In this document: positions 60,046 through 64,000 of the stretch, piece by piece
Numbering within the stretch: position 1 is the first letter of the stretch
Layout: each line of letters begins with the position of its first letter
Origin: Epiperipatus broadwayi
Lineage: Eukaryota; Onychophora; Udeonychophora; Euonychophora; Peripatidae
Direction: 5' to 3'
Assembly: GCA_028023455.1 (NCBI GenBank)
Contig: JAQFVV010000255.1
Span: forward strand, 868,001-932,000
Length of the DNA: 64,000 bases
Notes under the pieces: generated by a model
Databases searched by the model: none
Seen by the model: only the letters and a program-made list of their open reading frames with translations
What the model was told of the DNA's origin: nothing
Position numbers and translations under genes: made by a program

Positions 60046-60249
60046 AGGATAGTAATCTAGACCAACTGATGATTGCTGGTTTAGCATGAAATACATATAT
60101 TGGTGATTATTTATCTTTTCAACATGTGTGTGATCAGATGGTCAGCAATATGAGATGGCACTGAGAGTGGTGGGTCATGTGAAAGTCTGAGTTAGAACCC
60201 CACATATATTTCATATATAAATGCAGGTTTAAGCCTGTACAATGTATTA
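59862..60249 (+). mobile_element. dispersed repeat family B, full copy
   Basis: Runs from ACAACCTTGGCACTATC through TTTTCAATGAAATGGAAGG, GTCCATTAAAGTATAAAG, a TA/TG run (60013-60043), GAGGATAGTAATCTAGACC, GGTTTAGCATGAAATAC and GATGGCACTGAGAGTGG to GCAGGTTTAAGCCTGTACAA. GCAGGTTTAAGCCTG near the end is a near-palindrome. A B-box-like GAGTTAGAACCCC lies in the last third. No protein. Confidence 0.85.
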
Positions 60250-60360
60250 ATTTACATAAATAGTGTGTAAAAAGTCTGCCCATCCCTCACATATGTACAT
60301 ATAAATGGATTATTCTCCTGTACATGAGGGGTCAGAATGACTAATATGTCAACATGGGTA

Positions 60361-60731
60361 GGATAACAACCTTGGCACTACCAAGGGCTTTGAACATTCC
60401 ATCATCAGATTTTCAATGAAATGGAAGACTAAAGAGTTGTGAGTTGGAATAGTTTGAAGCCTGTCCATTAAAGTATAAAGATTGACTATCTTAATATAAA
60501 GCTGAGTACTGATTATATATATGTGTGAGGATAGTAATCTAGACCAACTAATGATTGCTGGTTTAGCATGAAATACGTATATTGGTGATTATTTATCTTT
60601 TCAACATGTGTGTGATCAGATGGGTCAGCAATATGAGATGGCACTGAGAGTGGTGGATTGTGTGAAAGTCTGAGTTTGAACCCTGCATATATTACATATA
60701 TAAATGCAGGTTTAAGCCTGTACAATGTATC
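60361..60731 (+). mobile_element. dispersed repeat family B, second full copy in tandem
   Basis: Same order and strand as the copy at 59862, with a shorter TA/TG run and GAGTTTGAACCCTGC as the B-box-like part. The 111-base spacer between the copies is unrelated, so these are either two insertions or an old tandem duplication with loss. Confidence 0.85.
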
Positions 60732-62057
60732 AAAACAAGGAAAGTAAATTCTCTAGTTGACAAACCTGTAAGTCCTTCTATGCTATTCCTCTATGATTAA
60801 AAAATGGTAGCGGTTGTTAAAGTCTTATTCCACAGTGGACATGTAAAAACTATTTTATAAATTTATTGGATTAAAAAAGTAAAAAAAAAAGAATTATCTC
60901 ATAATTTAATTTATTTTTTTTTAATAGTTTGGAGTATTATAATAAATTTACCAACTTCAGGTAAAAATATTTCTTATTATTTAATGATATTTAAAATCAT
61001 TAATAATTAAATACAATATTTTTTATTCTATGATCAAATCTTAAGTTTTTAAAATCACATTAATTTAATTTCTAATTTTTAATTGTAATACTAAGCTTGA
61101 ATAATTCATGATAATTACAAAATCATTTAAATTAATTTAAAATATATTACTCTTATAAAATTATTAAAATCAGATTATAAAATATTTTCAAATATATAAA
61201 TTTAAATACTATTCAGGATATCATGATGTAGTGATATGTTTATTTGCCATGTTTATATCTGAGTTTGAATTTAGGCTGAGTTAAACTTGTTTCTTTTTCT
61301 CCAATTTTATTCAGGCTTGAGATTTTTCATTAAAGTAGTTGGATTTTATCTAACTCAGATAAACATTTAATATGGGCTGGTAAATGGATTTCTATCTGCT
61401 ATTCTTAGCCAAAGAGTAAAACAAAGATGCTAAACTATTCAAACTCGTTGCCTAGCAACCGTCAGCCTGATAAATATTGCCTTTCTCTTCATTGTTCTTT
61501 TATGAGAAGTGGATGAATAGGCCTTTAGCTTCCACTGAGATATTTAAATACTTTTTTATATTTTACATCTACTTGCAACAGATTTACAATTTTAATTTTA
61601 TTAATTTCATAAATAAAATATATCTTTAAAATATTCATTGTATTAGATTATAATTTAGATGATTCTTATATTTAGAAATCACGTTAATTTAATATTTAAT
61701 TTTATTGTTAGAATGATTTGCATACAAATTTTAAAAAGTAGATTAATATTAAAACTAATAATTTCATTAACTAATAATCATATGAAATAATATTTTACTA
61801 GAAGATGGAAAATTTATAATAGCATTCTAAAACTAATAGACAATAGAAAGGGTTAATTTAAGTCAAACATTTATTTTTTTATCCAAAATTTTATATAGTT
61901 ATGATTATAAGATGTTAAATACTCTTTCTTATTGCATTGCCAAATGTATACGATATAATACTAAATCATCCATGCCTTTTATTAAACTACTGTTACACAA
62001 TGCTTAATTAAAGTATAATGGTAAAATTTTTAAATTTTGAATTTAGCAGTTGAAATA
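60732..62057. other. AT-rich spacer
   Basis: Around 61215-61285 a weak tRNA-like pattern (GAGTTTGAATTTAGG) may be an old SINE. No gene recognised. Confidence 0.45.
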
Positions 62058-62098
62058 TAAAAGTTCTGAAGAAGATTGCTGGGGCAATCGAAACTGTA
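62058..62098 (+). ncRNA. hammerhead-like core hairpin
   Basis: CTGAAGA (62066-62072), a GATTG...CAATC stem with loop CTGGGG, then GAAA (62090-62093). CAGT upstream (62047-62050) can pair with ACTG just after the core, as stem III of a hammerhead would, but stem I is very weak. It resembles the motif in the PLE ends, and could mark an otherwise unreadable PLE remnant. Confidence 0.35.
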
Positions 62099-63135
62099 AA
62101 TTGTAAAAGTGGGTGGTAAATAAAGCATTGTGTAATAGTAGTAAAGTGCATGGATGATTTAGTATTATATGATATAAGATGTTGTTTTTTGTATTTATTT
62201 CTGTGTTTAATACTGTTTAATAAGAAAAATATATAACATTTTTTTTGTAATTGAAAGAACAATGTTCTCCTTATAAATATTTATGGCTTAGCAATTGTAT
62301 TATGTAAATCTCTTTTATCAAGGATTACTAGAATTATTATATCATTGGTTAGTATTTATGCTGCAGACTGGTTTGTTTTCATTACATCTGTACAGTTAAA
62401 TAGTATGGTGATAATTAATAATTTACATAGATTATTCTAAATATTAATTTTTGATGTAATTAAATGGACATATATTTTGGCAAGATAGGTGTTTTAACAT
62501 ATTTTTACATAAAACATTTTGCCTTAGTACCTAAGCTGAAATATATGTTTTTCTGCACTATATATCTTAATAATAATGAATACAGTTTGTCTAAAATTTT
62601 TATATATCTCCAAACTATAAATTTTTACCAGTTTTGTCAAGAAATCGTTTATCATTTAATCTTAAATAATAAATAAAATTATAAACTATTTAAAAATCCC
62701 AAATTCAATATTTAATTTAGTAAGGAATATATATATTTTATTTATTTATTTGAGTTTTATTATTGTCTGTTATATTGTAATAAAGTTTCTAACTTTGATT
62801 TAAATCATGTCTCATAACTTTCGTTTTACCTTTTTATTACTCAACTAGTTAAATGGAATAGAAATGGAAAGCAATGATTGAAGAAGTGTATGTATATTTA
62901 ATATTAGTTATAATAATTGTAAATGCTTGTATGAGACACAAATGTACAAAGCAAATGCTAATTTTCTTTTGTAAGGTTGTTTAAAAATACATTTAGAAGA
63001 TAGCATTCAATGTGTATGGTGTTTTGGAGGATTCTCTGCTCACATGATATTTATCATCTTAAAGTTATCTCTTTTAGAAAATAAAATTAAATATTTAGAA
63101 AAATGAGAGATGTTCAGCTTATTGTTAGATATGGA
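62099..63135. other. AT-rich spacer, no gene recognised
   Basis: A plus-strand frame at 62464-62676 has no motif and unbiased stop-rich surroundings. Nothing else seen. Confidence 0.45.
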
Positions 63136-63145
63136 GGGGGGGGGG
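63136..63145 (+). repeat. G10 tract
   Basis: Ten consecutive G, the only such tract in this AT-rich window. Confidence 0.95.
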
Positions 63146-63289
63146 TTGATAGTTGCAATAGTTATGATTAAGATTTTATTTAACATTTTTGTATAGGTTC
63201 CAGAGATTCTTTTAGGCATATATTGTTATACACACACATTCTTTAAACATGGCAATAGGTCATCAGACAGCCTGTACTATAAGATCATA

Positions 63290-63470
63290 TATATAGATCT
63301 AGTTTCTGAAATCCTAACTCTTCACTGATGTGAGCCATTAAGCTTGAAACCAATTGGTCTGGAGATGATGATAGTATGATAGAGATTTTGAATTCTTTCT
63401 CTGTTGGCACTTATTATTAAAGCTTGTTTGGAGCTACTGATAAGTTCCATCTAGTGAACATTTTAGCACA
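63290..63470 (+). repeat. foldback superfamily, single arm
   Basis: AGATCTAGTTTCTGAAATCC, CTCTTCACTGATG, TTAAGCTTGAAACC and GGAGATGATGATAGTATGA, then ATTATTAAAGCTTGTTTGG. These match the right arm of the foldback at 27767-28112 and the 405-bp unit (AGATCTAGTTTCTTTATTCC). No opposite arm is found before the window ends. Confidence 0.65.
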
Positions 63471-64000
63471 AGCTTAAAGGCCAGTTGCACAATTTGTGAC
63501 TTGTTTTATTAATTATATATATAAAACTTTAAATTTATTTACGAAAAAAAAAGTATTATGAGATCATCAACCAGATTATTCTTGAAACAAAAAGCTATAA
63601 AATTTCTGAGTCCTTTGAAAATATTGAATGCTACCCACAAAGATATTCTACTACTGTTACAGACACCCGAAATTAATTTTTGGAAACAAAAATATACATA
63701 CTGTAAAAAAAACGCTATTTGCTATTATGCTTTTAAATATCTACAATCTTGCAAAATCTCTTTCCGAAAATTTCAACATCCATATTTAACAAATAGATAA
63801 ACATTTTTTCAAGCTCTTTATGTTTTTCTAATAAATTCTTATAATAGAATTAATAATAGTGTATTCAAATTAAAATTAAGTGTTTTGTTAAAAGAATTGA
63901 ATTAAATCAATAGCATATTGTTTTTCATAAGCTTTGAAAACTATTAAGGAATAGTTAAGAATAGCACCAATAATATCAAGATATATATATTATAACAATC
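63471..64000. other. AT-rich end of window
   Basis: A plus-strand frame of 80 codons at 63558-63800, rich in Lys and aromatic residues, has no recognisable domain. I do not call it a gene. Confidence 0.4.

Noticed and set aside
63558-63800. 80-codon plus-strand frame near the window end
   Set aside because: No domain and no homolog that I recognise; surrounding sequence has no promoter or splice pattern that would support it.

Overview
The window looks like gene-poor nuclear DNA from an animal with a very AT-rich genome. Base composition is strongly AT by eye; I did not compute it. I find no convincing host protein gene, no rRNA gene and no intact tRNA gene. Almost everything recognisable is a transposable element, a foldback repeat or a microsatellite. 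Penelope-like elements (PLEs), LINE-type non-LTR retrotransposons, a Gypsy-type gag remnant and tRNA-derived SINEs together point to a metazoan, probably an invertebrate. I cannot name the phylum from the sequence alone.

Layout. 1-6.5 kb: AT-rich spacer with two long (TA)n arrays and two SINE copies. 6.57-8.63 kb: a 2.06-kb LTR-like unit with a 4-bp target duplication; a second copy lies at 25.23-27.40 kb. 9.84-10.05 kb: a long (ATT)n array. 10.6-11.1 kb: a short element built from inverted PLE ends around a tRNA-like core. 13.3-14.3 kb: hairpin MITE-like repeats. 15.66-17.45 kb: a decayed PLE on the minus strand with readable reverse transcriptase (YVDD) and GIY-YIG parts. 19.1 kb: a clean hairpin MITE. 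21.3-22.7 kb: a 405-bp tandem repeat arranged as a head-to-head palindrome. 25.05-25.21 kb: a mini version of the same palindrome. 27.4-28.1 kb: a related 0.7-kb foldback. 28.2-28.8 kb: a LINE 3' end sitting in (TA)n.

The most unusual region is 28.86-42.84 kb. Two diverged copies of an unrecognised repeat of about 5 kb face each other as an inverted repeat, with a 3.5-kb spacer that holds a LINE remnant and a gag remnant. The right copy, with a PLE fragment at its outer end, interrupts an LTR-like sequence whose uninterrupted version lies inverted at 49.25-50.03 kb, so the right copy behaves as an insertion. A small dispersed repeat (family B) is present in the left arm and missing at the matching place in the right arm.

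43-52 kb: (TA)n(GA)n, a SINE, hairpin repeats, a head-to-head family-B insertion with an 11-bp target duplication, and further PLE pieces. 54.75-55.5 kb: a LINE C-terminal zinc-knuckle remnant. 57.5-58.2 kb: another foldback. 58.91-59.61 kb: nine copies of a 78-bp repeat that keeps a 237-codon frame open. 59.86-60.73 kb: two family-B copies. The last 3 kb hold little apart from a PLE-like hairpin motif and one half-foldback.

The genes do not form a pathway. They are layers of nested, mostly dead mobile elements. Orders of insertion and empty sites can be read directly from the repeats.
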